Shown here: positions 11,009 through 22,276 of the stretch, piece after piece
How the letters are laid out: each line of letters starts with the position of its first letter
Position numbering within the stretch: the first letter of the stretch is position 1
Assembly: GCA_902702965.1 (NCBI GenBank)
Contig: CACRXP010000175.1
Span: forward strand, 626,476-690,475
Origin: Spirometra erinaceieuropaei
Lineage: Eukaryota; Platyhelminthes; Cestoda; Diphyllobothriidea; Diphyllobothriidae
Reading direction: 5' to 3'
DNA: 64,000 nucleotides
Position numbers and translations under genes: made by a program
The notes under the pieces: model-generated
Seen by the model: only the letters and a program-made list of their open reading frames with translations
The model's database searches: none
Told to the model about the DNA's origin: nothing

Positions 11009-12120
11009 TTAATGGGTTTCATTAACGTCTGTTGCTTCGGTCAGAACACTGGACACTAAGGGTTCAATTGTGTTGTCGCCTCTAGCGGCTGGTTCCACGA
11101 CGGTGTCTGTGTTAGCTGAGTAGTTGCCGTCGTTCTTATTATTACTGACTGGTTCCGCTGAAACGGCATATTTTTCCGAACTACTTTCCCTTGAAGATAA
11201 GCAGGTTGTGTTTGCCACCCTTCAGTCTCGATTTTAATTCCGACACAAGTTCCTGGCGTTGCAGCCGCTCCGTTGGACAATAGACCGTTTGAAAAAACCT
11301 GCTTACGTGTGTTTTCGAGGTTGGCTTTTTGGTTTGGATCAACCTGGCTTGCCCTTTGTTCTCCAGCATAATTTCGAGAGGACGAGTTGGTAGTGCTTCT
11401 GTCCTGTCTTCACTTCTTTTTTCTCTCCGGAATGCTCTCGGAATTTTATTTTCAGGTCTGCCTGAGGTACTCGGTTTAGTGAACCGAGAAAAGGAGCTGG
11501 ATCCTCCGAGACACAGTCTTCGGGTCTGACTCCATTAGATTCGGACAAGCCCTGTACAACTAGACACTTTTGGCGGTTCCGGTACTCTTTATTTTGCCTT
11601 TCCAGTGAATTCTGTGTATGAGGACAAGGACGATTTACGGATTACTCTCTTAGATTCACACTTTTGCTGTCTACTGACTGTCGCGAGCAACCCATCTGGG
11701 TTGGTTGTGACTTCAGACTAATGCTATGGCGATTCCTTATATCCCCTGCCCACGGGTTCCTGTCTTCGCACTCAAATATATGCAATGCAGGGCAGTCAGG
11801 GTGGTTGCGGGAACAATAGGACAACGGTAGACTGGGTTGTCTAGCTATACAGTCCCTTGGCAAAAGTGAAATCCCGTCACTTTCAGCAAGAGGACTAGGC
11901 GATATGGCTCCCGTGACACGTTATATATTTGTGATGTCCCTTAGGTCGTCTTGCGTGGAGATCGAGTCTACCCTCATCAATGGCTTCGTTATCGTTGTCC
12001 TGATGTTACCGATATCCGCATCCGTACTTTCTGAGTTGCTATCCGTGTTAGGAGATACTCTGGGAACGATATTTCTCGCGTTTTTTGCGTTTTACTCTTC
12101 TGCTGACGAGAGTCCCTAAG
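11009..12120 (-). pseudogene. Probable ORF1 region of LINE C
   Basis: Minus-strand reading in short frames upstream of the LINE C endonuclease: 11642-11863 with a Cys/His-rich stretch (YCSRNHPDCPALHIFECEDRNPW) that could be a zinc-binding element, 11339-11548 (charged), and 11009-11218, which ends at a TAA directly before the ORF2 start. Ser/Thr/Asp-rich composition and location suggest the RNA-binding ORF1 of the same LINE. No defined domain was recognised, so the assignment rests on position and strand. Confidence 0.45.
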
Positions 12121-12539
12121 TCAGCATGCTCGTTTCCAAGTTGTCTTATTTTTATTTGGATATATGCGCACCTACCACAAGACTCATCCTAGTACCTCAC
12201 ACCTCCGCAGAATTACGTCTTTGGTACGCTTTGCTGGTAGTTGGCGGCAAGCGTAAATAGAGCGAGTGCAGATTTCGGACGGGAAGGGCACCTCACTAGG
12301 CTTATCTTCTAACCAGGTGCGGCGCTGGCCGTGCTACTACAGTTTGATGGCTGAGATTCCATAAAGGTCCGAATTTGAGAATAGACATATTCTCGCTTTC
12401 GAGATTATACCGAATACTTCAGTGAGCGAATACTCAGTGAGTGAAAAATGTGCTTAAAATGTGATAAATTGTGTAAAGTTTATTCATAAACGACTCAGCT
12501 GTTTTCAGTTCTCAAAGGACTGGAATAAATTAGATATTA
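12121..12539. other. Non-coding stretch before the assembly gap
   Basis: I see no open frame, RNA gene or clear repeat here. An ORF-like run into the gap is produced by the N block. Confidence 0.5.
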
Positions 12540-13254
12540 NNNNNNNNNNNNNNNNNNNNNNNNNNNNNNNNNNNNNNNNNNNNNNNNNNNNNNNNNNNNN
12601 NNNNNNNNNNNNNNNNNNNNNNNNNNNNNNNNNNNNNNNNNNNNNNNNNNNNNNNNNNNNNNNNNNNNNNNNNNNNNNNNNNNNNNNNNNNNNNNNNNNN
12701 NNNNNNNNNNNNNNNNNNNNNNNNNNNNNNNNNNNNNNNNNNNNNNNNNNNNNNNNNNNNNNNNNNNNNNNNNNNNNNNNNNNNNNNNNNNNNNNNNNNN
12801 NNNNNNNNNNNNNNNNNNNNNNNNNNNNNNNNNNNNNNNNNNNNNNNNNNNNNNNNNNNNNNNNNNNNNNNNNNNNNNNNNNNNNNNNNNNNNNNNNNNN
12901 NNNNNNNNNNNNNNNNNNNNNNNNNNNNNNNNNNNNNNNNNNNNNNNNNNNNNNNNNNNNNNNNNNNNNNNNNNNNNNNNNNNNNNNNNNNNNNNNNNNN
13001 NNNNNNNNNNNNNNNNNNNNNNNNNNNNNNNNNNNNNNNNNNNNNNNNNNNNNNNNNNNNNNNNNNNNNNNNNNNNNNNNNNNNNNNNNNNNNNNNNNNN
13101 NNNNNNNNNNNNNNNNNNNNNNNNNNNNNNNNNNNNNNNNNNNNNNNNNNNNNNNNNNNNNNNNNNNNNNNNNNNNNNNNNNNNNNNNNNNNNNNNNNNN
13201 NNNNNNNNNNNNNNNNNNNNNNNNNNNNNNNNNNNNNNNNNNNNNNNNNNNNNN
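12540..13254. other. Assembly gap (715 N)
   Basis: Run of N. Open frames that span it in three frames are artefacts. Confidence 1.
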
Positions 13255-13311
13255 TCGACCAGCATAGCGTACACTGACATGTACATGTGAAGAAGGGGTT
13301 GTGCATGTGGC

Positions 13312-13315
13312 AAAA
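13312..13315 (-). terminator. Pol III terminator of tRNA-Glu
   Basis: TTTT on the minus strand, three bases past the tRNA 3' end. Confidence 0.75.
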
Positions 13316-13318
13316 CTG

Positions 13319-13390
13319 CTCCCCGACCGGGAGTCGAACCCGGGCCGCCTGGGTGAGAGCCAGGAATCCTAACCGCTAGACCATCGGGGA
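13319..13390 (-). tRNA. trnE-CTC: tRNA-Glu (anticodon CTC)
   Basis: 72 nt on the minus strand. Acceptor TCCCCGA pairs with TCGGGGA; D arm TGGTCTAGCGGTTAGGATT; anticodon stem CCTGG/CCAGG encloses CTCTCAC with anticodon CTC after U33; T arm CCGGG-TTCGACT-CCCGG. A and B boxes are intact and a T4 terminator follows, so it looks functional and is probably the only intact host gene in the window. It decodes GAG. CCA is not encoded, as expected in eukaryotes. Confidence 0.95.
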
Positions 13391-13929
13391 TGGCGTCCGT
13401 GCCTCCTAATATTTATAATTTTAATAAAACCCAAAAAACGCCCACATTAAAGACACCTTCCATGCCCTACCGATTAAATCCGTACAGACTTCTCACTTCA
13501 GACACTTGACAGTAATTCCCCCCGACTTGCGCCTGAAGGCCTTGTTTTATTCACTCGCTTGACTATTTCAATACCCTTTCTGGCAACATATGCGTGGGCA
13601 CAGGGTTTCGAATTAATGCCTGAGGCGCTACTCCCAACTCCTCAAAATTCTTAATAATTGACAGCTTTCCTGTGGATATTTGCATAAGCATGGAATCCAA
13701 GCTGACCATTTAAGTGCTCAACGGCAGCCTAAACGTAAAAAAATGTAGAGGCAACAGCAAGCGAGGCAGTAATGCGGTCAAAAATTGGGTCCGTCAGACA
13801 AGGAAGGACTATAAATGCAGAATTAACCGTCAGACTGAACACAAGCCCGAATATTTTATTTCACTGTACTTATTTTAGACTAAAAACGAAGTGCCCAGTC
13901 TCAGTACTTGGAGATGGTAATGATGTAGA
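13391..13929. other. Non-coding stretch after tRNA-Glu
   Basis: No supportable coding or RNA feature seen. Confidence 0.4.
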
Positions 13930-14660
13930 AGTCGTCGAAAAATAAACGAGAATTCCTAGCACATGGACCGGTTATTTGCCTCGGTATTCACTGGGTAAAC
14001 AGAGTTTCAGATTCGCAATGTCCGCAGTGCTGTTGTAAACGCCGTTCGCGTATCTGCAACTATATTTTCCCGATATCTGTCAGCGAATGAGAATTGCAGA
14101 GCCTCAAAGAAGTAAAGTCATCTCGTTCGGACAATATACCGACCAAGTGTCTGAGACCATTGTTAAGCGGACCCTCTAAACCACTGGCGCATATCTTTCA
14201 TGCGTCAGCCTTATTAGGGAAGCTGCCATCCGAACGAAAGACATCAAAAATCTACGCGATATACGACAGTTAGGCTTGAAATAATGCCAACATTTATCGT
14301 CTCCTCATCCTAACATTCATTTGCTGTAAAACAATGGGGACTCTGCTTCAGACTGCGGCAATAAGGTTCCTGGGGGCGAAACACTTATTCTCAGGGCTTC
14401 CGCTGTTGTATTTCCAGTTTATTGCTCCCGAACCAGCAGTAGACTCGCTCAATGGACGACACTGGTGGGGTTGACGTCATCTTCGCTGATTTCAAGAAAG
14501 CATTGAAGAGCATCCCAAACAAACGTATATTATATAAACTACCTGGAATTGGAACAAGAGCAAAGCTGCTGACATGGATTGGAGGCTCCTTTACAGGAAG
14601 AATTGCTGCCACGATGCTTGCGACAGTCGGGTTTGTGGCATCCACTTTACTCCACTAATT
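13930..14660 (+). pseudogene. CR1/Jockey-like LINE D RT relic, plus strand
   Basis: Decayed RT reading on the plus strand: FASVFTG near 13975, then LKEVKSSRSDNIPTKCLRPLL and PLAHIFHASALLGKLPSERK (about 14110-14240), and a 68-codon open piece at 14452-14658 with VDVIFADFKKALKSIPNKRILYKLPGIGTRAKLLTWIG, the block that contains the first RT aspartate (ADFKKA). Many stops and shifts. It resembles LINE A-C in motif wording but lies in the opposite orientation. Confidence 0.8.
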
Positions 14661-14924
14661 GAGTGGGTTTCAATCACACGATCTCTGATTTTGTTACAGT
14701 CTTGATGAAAGGGATTTCCGGAGACACGCGAGCCTAATTCTAAGTAGCGTCTGGGTAAACGCCAGGTTCAGTATCCTGTATGCGTGAGTCGCCTCGCCTT
14801 CTCCGCTCAAATTGTAAACCCCCTACGTAAGTTCCCTCGTCATGCAGTTGGGCACTGGCAGTACTTACTGCTGTTATAACTATTACAACTGAAATTTCGG
14901 CCGTCTTAGCCGAACGATATCTGC

Positions 14925-15010
14925 CACGCACCTTATGGCAGGGTGGGCGCGGTTACGGCGACTTGAACTGTATCTGCCGCACGCCCTCTTCCCCGACCCT
15001 CTTGTGCCCG
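14925..15010 (-). repeat. Repeat A fragment (degraded)
   Basis: The stretch reading TGTATCTGCCGCACGCCCTC resembles the reverse of the repeat A core GAG(A/G)GTGCGGTAGATGC found elsewhere in the window. Short and divergent. Confidence 0.4.
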
Positions 15011-15306
15011 GTGTTGATGCATAATCAAGAAGACCCCGTGCTGGATTGGACGCAAATGTTGACAACATAAAGACTCCCGTCTACGCGTGCCACACACACG
15101 ATCCTTCACCATGTAGGGGGGTGTTAAGATCCTACATGTGTTAGGGTAGCATGGAGGCCACATGGAGGAGTAGGAGACGTGCCTGGTGAGTGATTTCAGA
15201 GAATTTCGTGTGCAGATGGGGAAATGTGCGGCGTAGTCTAGTCTGCAGCAGCATCTTAGTGGGTTTTCCAGCTTCTCCGAGTACCCCATAAACCTCCTGC
15301 GTAAGT

Positions 15307-15412
<106 letters not shown>

Positions 15413-16540
15413 CATAATCATCAGAAACTTGGTCGCCGATCTAGGACTGTGAAAATCCTGTGTTTGCAACTGCCGTAAGTTAGGTTATGAGCCCTATCTG
15501 TTGAGATTATGAATATTTAAGGTCGGGTGTGAGTGGCAGCAGAATGGATTCTTCGCGCTGAGTTATACGCGCACATAGGCTGTTTCGGAACGACTTCCAT
15601 CCCTGTAAAGAGTATCTGCTGAAATACACAGACCTACAACAGAGCGCGTCAATTAGAGTGGACTGATAGAAAATGCCGTCGAAGTGCTTGCGATTATCCA
15701 TAAAAGACGAGCCTTCCATTCAGCAGTTTACTTGCTCTCTTCCAACTTAGGTGTGGTCTGTTCAGGGATAATATTCCAACCTCTTTCGAAGTAAGTATTG
15801 TTCTTTATAAATAAGGCTCTTTTTAAGTGTTTCTCAATCTTCAAGGGCTGGCCGTTTACAGCGAGCTCAGACCATACCTGCTGAATGCTTGGAATCCCTC
15901 GGTAAGGCAAAGCTTCTGTTCAAGCATATTCATAGTTTACCCTAATAGTCATTTTTTATGTTTGTCTGACCTTGCTGGGATTCGCAATTGGGTCAAATAA
16001 ACCATTCAGATCTTTCAAGAATACCTGTATGTTTTAGTTTGGACACCAACTGCCAGGAATCCTTGAGAGGCGGAAATCCTGACATTCTGATGGGCATGAC
16101 AACGCCCTATCCGCTGCACCACGAAACCTTCATCGGAAGTCGGCGGTTGTCGCACTAAGGACGCATTTGAGCTAACAACCCACTGTAATTTCACGCTGAC
16201 GGCGGACCTGCCATTCTTATCATCACGAATGGCTACCCGAGATCAGGTTTGACTGGCCTCCTGGTGATCCGTACTACAGAAGAACGCCATGGAAGCACGC
16301 TCAGATGTTCGAGGCAGATTAACTGACGCATTTCTAAACTCACGAACGCTATTACACTCAGTCTCGTTTCCAAGCGAAAGCGTAACGTGGTGAGGTTTCG
16401 TTCTGCAGCCCCACTTGATGGATACCATATGGTTTGATGACAACAAGAATTTTACTAATTGCGATTACGTTGACCTTGCATATATCCCGTGTTTGCATCT
16501 TCCTTACTATTTCAACACAGCGAGTGACTCCATATCGGAG
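15413..16540. other. Non-coding stretch with a possible tRNA-like relic
   Basis: No coding feature. On the minus strand at about 16070-16140, TTTCGTGGTGCAGCGGATAG resembles a Pol III A box in a tRNA-derived repeat, but no matching B box is seen. Confidence 0.35.
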
Positions 16541-16544
16541 GAGT

Positions 16545-16790
16545 GCCTATACGCCAGCCTCGGTTACATGAGCTAGCGGTTCACAGGCGCTTCTCCATGG
16601 CATGCTTCGAGTCCTGCTTATGTCCCCTTTATTATCTCAGTCCTCTTAATCCAGCGAATGGCTGTGTCGCAGGGAGTGTGTGTACACGCCACCCTCGGTT
16701 ACACCAAACTTCGACTTACACGCGCTTCCCTGTGCGTGTTTCGAGCTCCGCTTGTTCTCTCTTTCCCTTCCTAATCCAGCGAGTGGTTAG
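16545..16790. repeat. Imperfect direct repeat, two ~120-bp units
   Basis: The unit at 16545-16670 (CACGCCAGC-type start, CCTCGGTTACA...CGCTTC...TTCGAGTC...CTTAATCCAGCGAATGG) recurs at 16684-16790 with the same order of blocks (CCTCGGTTACA...CGCTTCC...TTCGAGCTC...CTAATCCAGCGAGTGG). Function unknown. Confidence 0.55.
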
Positions 16791-16919
16791 GTTTATTAAC
16801 AAAAATTGTTTCAGGGAGCTAACCATTTGGTATCAATCAGTTGGGACTGCAGAGCCAAACCTCACCCGTAACGTTCATTGATTGGTTTCCGGCTTATCCC
16901 ACAATTACATCCAAAAATC

Positions 16920-17915
16920 GAACAGGTCTGGACATTCCTCGTTTCAGAAGATGAAGATGCGACCACTGGAACAAGAAATTTATTTGCCTGACGCTTCGGA
17001 TCCTCACCCGAATCCATCATCAGAGATATTCGCAGATACAGGTGATGGTGGCACCAGGAGTGCAGTATTTATAGCACGTGGCTGCCGTGGGACCGTATGC
17101 GCACTGCAATTAACAGTTCTCGCAATCACCGCTGGGATCGTAATTGATGCGGTGGTGGCTTGTCGGTCCCAGTCCGAGTCGTTAATTGCCGCGATTTCGT
17201 CATCCGTGCTCGATGCTGGTGTGACGATTGTTCGGCAAACTGGCTCACTGTCACCGTGATGATTGCTCGCCCGTGCCCTCCCCACGTGACTGATTCTCCT
17301 GTCCAAGGAAAATCGCAGTACAGTAAAGGGTACCGGGAGGTCATTGTGCTTGTTGATGGATTGCGAGCCTGAGAACCATGACTCGAGCAGCTCGCGGCTC
17401 ACGCGGTTGTCACCCCTTGCGAGGATTTCGGCCTCTTGAAATTTGAAGATATGGCCGGGTCACGTCGAGTGTGCCGCCACCTGAGAGTTAGCGTCTCCCC
17501 GCCTCACTGCTGCTGCGTGCTCGGCAATTCGCGTACGAAGTAATCTCCCAGTTTCTCCAACATAATTGCTCTGTCCGCAACTACACCAAATCCGGTAAAT
17601 GACTCCAGACGTGTCCTGCCGTGGCAGCAGGTATTTTGGCCTCATGATTTGGCGTCTAATGGTTGCTTGCGGCCTGTGTGCAACCCCAACTCCAAGTGGA
17701 GTTAGAAGACTACTGACGGCTTCCGAGACGTTCTGCACGCACGGAAGAGCCCGCGAAAATTTGGGGCCGGTTGGATTTGTTCTCTGGCGTCTTTTTCGTA
17801 TGCACTGGTTGACAAAGTTGCGCGGGTAACCATTGGCTCTCATTACCAGTCGAAGATATTGGAATTCAGCAACCTTGTCTTCCATTTCACTGCAGTGCGT
17901 CTCAACGCGCAACTG
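16920..17915 (-). pseudogene. Penelope-like element PLE-1: GIY-YIG endonuclease and 3' end
   Basis: Minus strand. It starts with the end of RT ([21 protein letters not shown] at about 18010-17940), then a Cys/His-poor linker and the GIY-YIG endonuclease: GVIYRIWCSCGQSNYVGETGRLLRTRIAEHAAAVRRGD at 17620-17490. After a shift, the PLE C-terminus RELLESWFSGSQSINKHNDLP lies near 17400-17340. PLEs are retroelements whose RT is fused to a GIY-YIG nuclease. The RT catalytic part is missing. A hammerhead-like motif follows at 16986-17027 and a conserved tail ending near 16920. Confidence 0.88.
16986..17027 (-). ncRNA. Hammerhead-ribozyme-like motif in the PLE-1 3' region (weakened)
   Basis: 42 nt on the minus strand: AUCU, CUGAUGA, U, stem II GGAUUC...GAGGAUCC type, GAAGCGUC, AGGC. 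The CUGAUGA core is intact, but GAAA is GAAG, which turns the ACGU palindrome into GCGU, and stem I has a mismatch. Probably inactive. Hammerhead ribozymes are known in Penelope-like elements. Confidence 0.6.
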
Positions 17916-18430
17916 CGTTTGTGACTGATCGGGTGGTTGCTATTGAAGTTCAGTATTTGCGTCGTATTTGTCGCTTTCCTGAACACTTCGGTTTTTAGGC
18001 CACCACAATCTTTGCGGCAGACGAGAACATCGTCTGTGTCTATCATGTGCACGAGGATCGAGCTGTTGATATTCTTTATTTGTCCCTTTCCTAACCATGC
18101 AGGGAGATGTTCTTTCATTCTTTTGGATAACCGTCGGCTCGTGCGACCAATATATTCTGCCCCACAGGAGCAGGTGAAGGAGTAAATACAAATAGAGGTG
18201 GTCTGAGCTGGTGGTAGACACAGACCACCGTGTAGACGCCAGAGAGGCCTTCAGAGTGATTTACAAGGTCCCATCAAGCCATCCAAAACTGCTTGGGCAG
18301 CGCTTGTTGACTACGGCAGGGGCGGCTGCAATCAGGCTACGCCGACCGGTCCTATGCGCACAGAAGAACTTCGTACAGGTCCCACAGTTACCATGGGTCA
18401 AAGCCACCAAGCCAACCACCCGCATGTAAT
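17916..18430. pseudogene. Rearranged PLE of the second lineage, GIY-YIG split into inverted halves
   Basis: At 18040-18200 the minus strand encodes the first half of a GIY-YIG domain (broken CSCG...[14 protein letters not shown] stretch and [28 protein letters not shown]). From 18211 the plus strand encodes what should be the following half ([27 protein letters not shown]...AIRLRRPVLCAQK). The shared DTD codons sit at the breakpoint, so the gene was inverted in its middle. On the low side it abuts the end of PLE-1 RT. No catalytic RT is present. Confidence 0.75.
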
Positions 18431-19150
18431 TACCTTCGCCGGGACCCACCTTCTCCCGGACGCTGACTGGAATTGTGGTGTTTCACTCTGCCCCTCCGCT
18501 CCCCTCCCCCCCTCCCCAAAACCGAGGTACAGCTTAATTATCTACTTGTCCGTATCTTTTAATCCATTAATTCAATAGCCATATAAATGTACAGGCCTGA
18601 AGAGAATTTATCGAAAGCAGACGTATGCTCGCCAAATTGCCTTTTGAATCTTAATCCAATGAAAATTGTAGGAGGGCACATCGCGGGGGGGAGGGAGGTG
18701 GGAGGGGGGTGGGTAAGCTGTTGCCTTAGCACGAGAGGTAGATTCATGCTGCCTCGCGCAGCTATCTGCGCGAGTAACCAATGGGTGAGCGCTGTCTGGC
18801 CAGATGGTACGCGCGCACTTTCACGCGACGCCGCTAAGGCGGCCAAAGAACGCATGCAGTGTACAGCATTGCTGTGGCTGTAGCTTATGCTGTTGCCTGC
18901 TATAAAATATATAGTCCCAACTTATGCCAGACATATTGTATATGCAGTTGCGAAAATTCCCATAGCAGTAATTAGAAGACAAAGTGGTGAGCATACGATA
19001 AATTCTCGTCGGGCCAGTACAGTTATATGGGAAGGGGGTAGAAGTAAAACATGTCAGCGATAACAGAAATCGATAAAAGTTAGCATTAAAACACAGGCGG
19101 AGTGCGGGAATTTGGGTAGGGGATGGGGGTAGGGAGGGGAGGTGATAGCA
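18431..19150. other. Non-coding stretch with G-rich runs
   Basis: No coding or RNA feature seen. A strongly purine-skewed G-rich run lies at about 18680-18720 and another at 19110-19145. Confidence 0.4.
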
Positions 19151-19199
19151 GTCAATGTCAGGGGCGGGTAGAGAGCGGAAGTGCGCGGAGAGTTGCAGC

Positions 19200-19620
19200 G
19201 TTAGTCGACCTTCGACCACTGTAGACGCGGAGCCTGAACGTGGCCTTATTTGCGCACAAGACTGGTTTTCGCAACCTGATGGCTGCTGCCTCTGCTGTTG
19301 CTAACAGGAGCTGGGCCAGTAGCTTCGAATAACTCGATGGGACCTTATAGATCACACTTAAAGCTTCGTTGGTGTCCACACGATGTTCGGAATCGACAAC
19401 ATGCGCGAGAATGGCGCTGTCTATTCTCCTTGTTTTGCCTTTTCCCAGCCATGCCGGGAGGTGTTCCCGTATTCTTTTGAATAAGCGCCGACTCGTGCGA
19501 CCAATATAACCTGTTCCACAGGTGCAAGTGAAAGAATATATGCACATCGAGGTGGTCTGCGGTGGCAACTTATCCTTACCTTCTTTGCGTAAAATAGGGT
19601 TAGTAGAGAATGATATTTAG
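19200..19620 (-). pseudogene. PLE-3, second lineage, GIY-YIG endonuclease fragment
   Basis: Minus-strand open frame with [40 protein letters not shown], then HVVDSEHRVDTNEALSVIYKVPSSYSKLL and AAIRLRKPVLCANK. This is a GIY-YIG nuclease of the CTCG...YIGRT type, matching the pieces at 18.0-18.4 kb. Only this domain remains; no RT and no hammerhead motif lie nearby. The frame runs on to 19158 without homology. Confidence 0.85.
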
Positions 19621-19639
19621 ACCCTTGCTGCTGGGAAGG

Positions 19640-20015
19640 TTCGAGAGACAGCTTGATCAAGGCATATGCGCTATCTCATTAAATTTTAACCAAAACTCGA
19701 TTCGAAAATATTACTTGGGGTATCAATTATCGCGCAGCATAATTCCAGCATATTTCAGTCACACCAGGATGCCGCATTTTGCAAAAACTACGCCTCGTAA
19801 AAAGGGACTACTCAAGTAGTAGGATTTTTCCCGCTGATTTTCAGTGTCCTGATAAATTCAATTATATTTTATAGCAAACCTGCAGAAAAACACTCTTTCT
19901 TGCACACATTTATTAACAAGTTAAGACTTATTTGAATTTTATAGTCGAAAAAAGGGTGCCTTTCAGTTTTAACAGTTTCCAATCATGAGACTTTTTAGAC
20001 CACAAAGTGTCCATT
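19640..20015. repeat. Fold-back repeat family, partial copy
   Basis: Contains the family hallmarks: a run of the form AAAAGGGACTACTCAAGTAGTAGG, then TTCAATTATATTTTATAG and a block with ...TTTTATAGTCGAAAAAAGGG. The same order of blocks is found in the better-preserved elements at 41.4-42.4 and 49.2-50.2 kb. Confidence 0.55.
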
Positions 20016-20117
20016 CATACAGCATCACAACAGCACGTTAATTACTGTTGCTCATAACATGTACAACCTGGTTCACATCCATTACACAATTTTATAATTC
20101 ATACTGACCCAACTGTG

Positions 20118-20122
20118 AAAAA
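20118..20122 (-). terminator. Pol III terminator of the tRNA-like gene
   Basis: TTTTT on the minus strand, three bases past the predicted 3' end of the tRNA-like sequence. Confidence 0.65.
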
Positions 20123-20125
20123 CTC

Positions 20126-20210
20126 GGCGCCTCGGTGGGATTCGAACCCACGCAGCAAGGGGGAGGCTTTAATACAGCCAACGCTCTAACCAATTGAGCT
20201 ACGAGGCCCC
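20126..20210 (-). tRNA. tRNA or tRNA-like Pol III gene, identity uncertain
   Basis: 85 nt, minus strand. Terminal stem GGGGCCTCG/CGAGGCGCC pairs over 9 positions with one G-G mismatch; D arm TAGCTCAATTGGTTAGAGC is a good A box; T arm GTGGG-TTCGAAT-CCCAC is a perfect B box; T5 follows. The anticodon arm is odd: GGCT-GTATTAA-AGCC gives only a 4-bp stem and would place ATT at the anticodon, and the variable region is about 12 nt. It could be an unusual tRNA, a tRNA pseudogene or the head of a SINE. I cannot assign an amino acid with confidence. Confidence 0.65.
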
Positions 20211-20439
20211 GCCGGACGACGCAAGTTTAATCACATTTGGGTCAAGTTACCCACTCAACCTACTTCAACGTCTGGAATCCACCAAATCTGATACAGTAAG
20301 TTGACTGCCCAAGCAGGATTTTCTAAGTAATTTACCTAGAATCCACCAGATAACTACCAGGCTCACGTAATTTTATTATTGTCATATGAACACTACGGAG
20401 AAATTTGTGATAAATCTTTGGAGGAATGTATGCATCATG

Positions 20440-20900
20440 TGGTTCGGAAACCCTCGACTCAAGCAAAACGGAAGTTTGGGTTAAAATTAGTCAGGAGTCG
20501 AAAAACTTTCCGAAAAATTCTCCCTCTTCAGGTTGAAAATTTGAAGAAAACGCAATTTGCCCCCAAATGAGTACGAGAGAATATAGTTTTTTTTCGAGTT
20601 TTCTACAAAATATAATTGAATCTATGTGGGTACTAAAATTAATAAAGAAAAAAGTTACACTACCTGGGTTGCCACTTTTATACAAATTAGTTTTTGTACA
20701 CGAATGAAGAGGGATTCACTTAAAAACTGACATCATCGCGTGGCTGAAATACCTTGTGGCTACGCTGCAAGATACTTACAATTACGACCCCACTTAAAAT
20801 TTCATTAGAAAAGCACATTTACTGCAAGTTCATCTCCGCACACCGGCAAAAAATCAGTAGGCGGAGGATATTTCCAACCAGTCGGAAAGAGATGGAATGC
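20440..20900. repeat. Fold-back repeat family, partial inverted copy
   Basis: Carries GTTAAAATTAGTCAGGAGTCGAAAA..., then ...TTCTACAAAATATAATTGAAT..., i.e. the right-arm block order of the fold-back family, facing the copy at 19.6-20.0 kb across the tRNA-like gene. Confidence 0.45.
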
Positions 20901-21585
20901 CTACTTCTGATCTATTCGTTGTCGCCAAGGGGTCATAACTTAATCTCAGCCCGAACAGACCCAGCAAGAGATCGCAACGACGGAACTTATGCGCGCAGCT
21001 TGGAGCCTTATGAAGCGATAACATTTGTGCGGTAAAACGCGAATTTCTTAAAAACACACGCAAAAAATAAGCAGATACCTGTGTGGAGCACGTTGCTGTC
21101 AGATCTTTGAAGATGAACTGTTCTTTGGTCTGCAGAATTTAATTTCAGGAAAGCTCTATGGGTGTAAATGCACGGGTTTGTGCGGCAGTGATTGCCAGTG
21201 CCATCATTGCCGCATAACAACAGGATGGGCAAATACTTACTTAACACAAAAAACCCAGACATTACCGTAAATTTTGTGATAAATCTCCGTTAAATTTGGC
21301 ACTTTCGAAAGTTCTGCGTCTTTACAAGGTCTGTAGATGCATTCCTTGATCTAACGAAACCACCCAGGAGCAAAAGATTTTAGAAGGACGTAAAGACAGC
21401 CGATTGAATTCGTCGCACATCGCAGGCAGTTTCAGACAACAGCGGTGTTTAAGTGGCCTATTCCTTGAAAATAAAAAGTTTTCTCGCAAAACGAAGAAGC
21501 AGTGAATATATTTTGAGCACTCAGGGGGGGGGGGTGTTTAGTGTAATGTAAGTCTATATAAGCGCGAAGTTCTCTGGTAGAAGGA
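20901..21585. other. Non-coding stretch
   Basis: No supportable coding or RNA feature. Short poly(G) run at about 21524-21534. Confidence 0.35.
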
Positions 21586-21587
21586 CA

Positions 21588-21835
21588 CTCACCGATCATG
21601 TTACGGAACTCACTCGTCCGGTCATGCCTTACGGGCTCTGTCTTGAGCCCAATCAGCAGCCGCTATGCGGCTGCTGATATGGGCAGAATGGTATTACCGA
21701 CAAAGACAAGGGAGACTGGAATAGCCATTTCTGGCTTATTAGCCGTCGTCTATCCGTCATACCCAACCGCGAAATGTGGACAACCTGGGGCTAGATCTCG
21801 CGACCTGGTGGTTAGAAGGTCCAAATCCTGATTTG
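21588..21835 (-). mobile_element. tRNA-derived SINE (family S1), minus orientation
   Basis: Reverse-complement match to the tandem SINEs at 53.25-53.86 kb: CACCGATCATGTTACGGAAC..., CAGCAGCCGC..GCGGCTGCTG, ATGGTATTACCGACAAAGAC, GGCTTATTAGCCGTCGTC and a degraded tRNA-like head near 21790-21830 with CTCGCGACCTGGTGG (reverse of the B-box region). Diverged from the 53-kb copies. Confidence 0.7.
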
Positions 21836-21939
21836 TGTGAAGAAAAAGAGACAGCCCGCAGTTGAGGGCATATTCCACGCTGATTGGTGGACGCCCATCC
21901 TGTGATTCTGACTATTTCCGAGTGCAATCGACGGGACGG

Positions 21940-22025
21940 CGGATACGCGGCTCAGTGCTAGAGGGTTGGATTCACTAATGCCCAGCGACCACATAACCCC
22001 GGTTGCGAATACCAGGTCCCGCAAA
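21940..22025 (+). mobile_element. tRNA-derived SINE head
   Basis: GCGGCTCAGTGCTAGAGGG resembles a Pol III A box, and about 40 bp later CCCCGGTTGCGAATACCAGG resembles a B box with one insertion. The lack of a proper anticodon or acceptor stem argues for a SINE rather than a tRNA gene. Confidence 0.45.
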
Positions 22026-22195
22026 CCCGAAGTTGGGCACGGCTGGACTCTCTGTGGAGCTCTTAATTGAGGCGGAAGACGCAGGAGGACGAGTAAGCCC
22101 CGGTGAACGCACTTTCGCTTCGATTTTTTTTACTTTGCTGCGTTGGAGCAGCTGCCCTTAAGACTGAGTTGATTGCAAAATGCATTGGCTACTCA

Positions 22196-22209
22196 CGAAT
22201 GGAAGAGAA
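22196..22209. repeat. Candidate left target-site duplication of PLE-2
   Basis: CGAATGGAAGAGAA here is repeated exactly at 24769-24782, on the two sides of PLE-2. Confidence 0.6.
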
Positions 22210-22276
22210 TATGCGCATCCCAGGTTCTTGTTTAAAAGAAGGCGAAGGAACGATCACTGGGACAGTAGGTTTATTT

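Noticed and set aside
12461..13313. Long open frames across the first gap
   Set aside because: They consist almost wholly of N codons.
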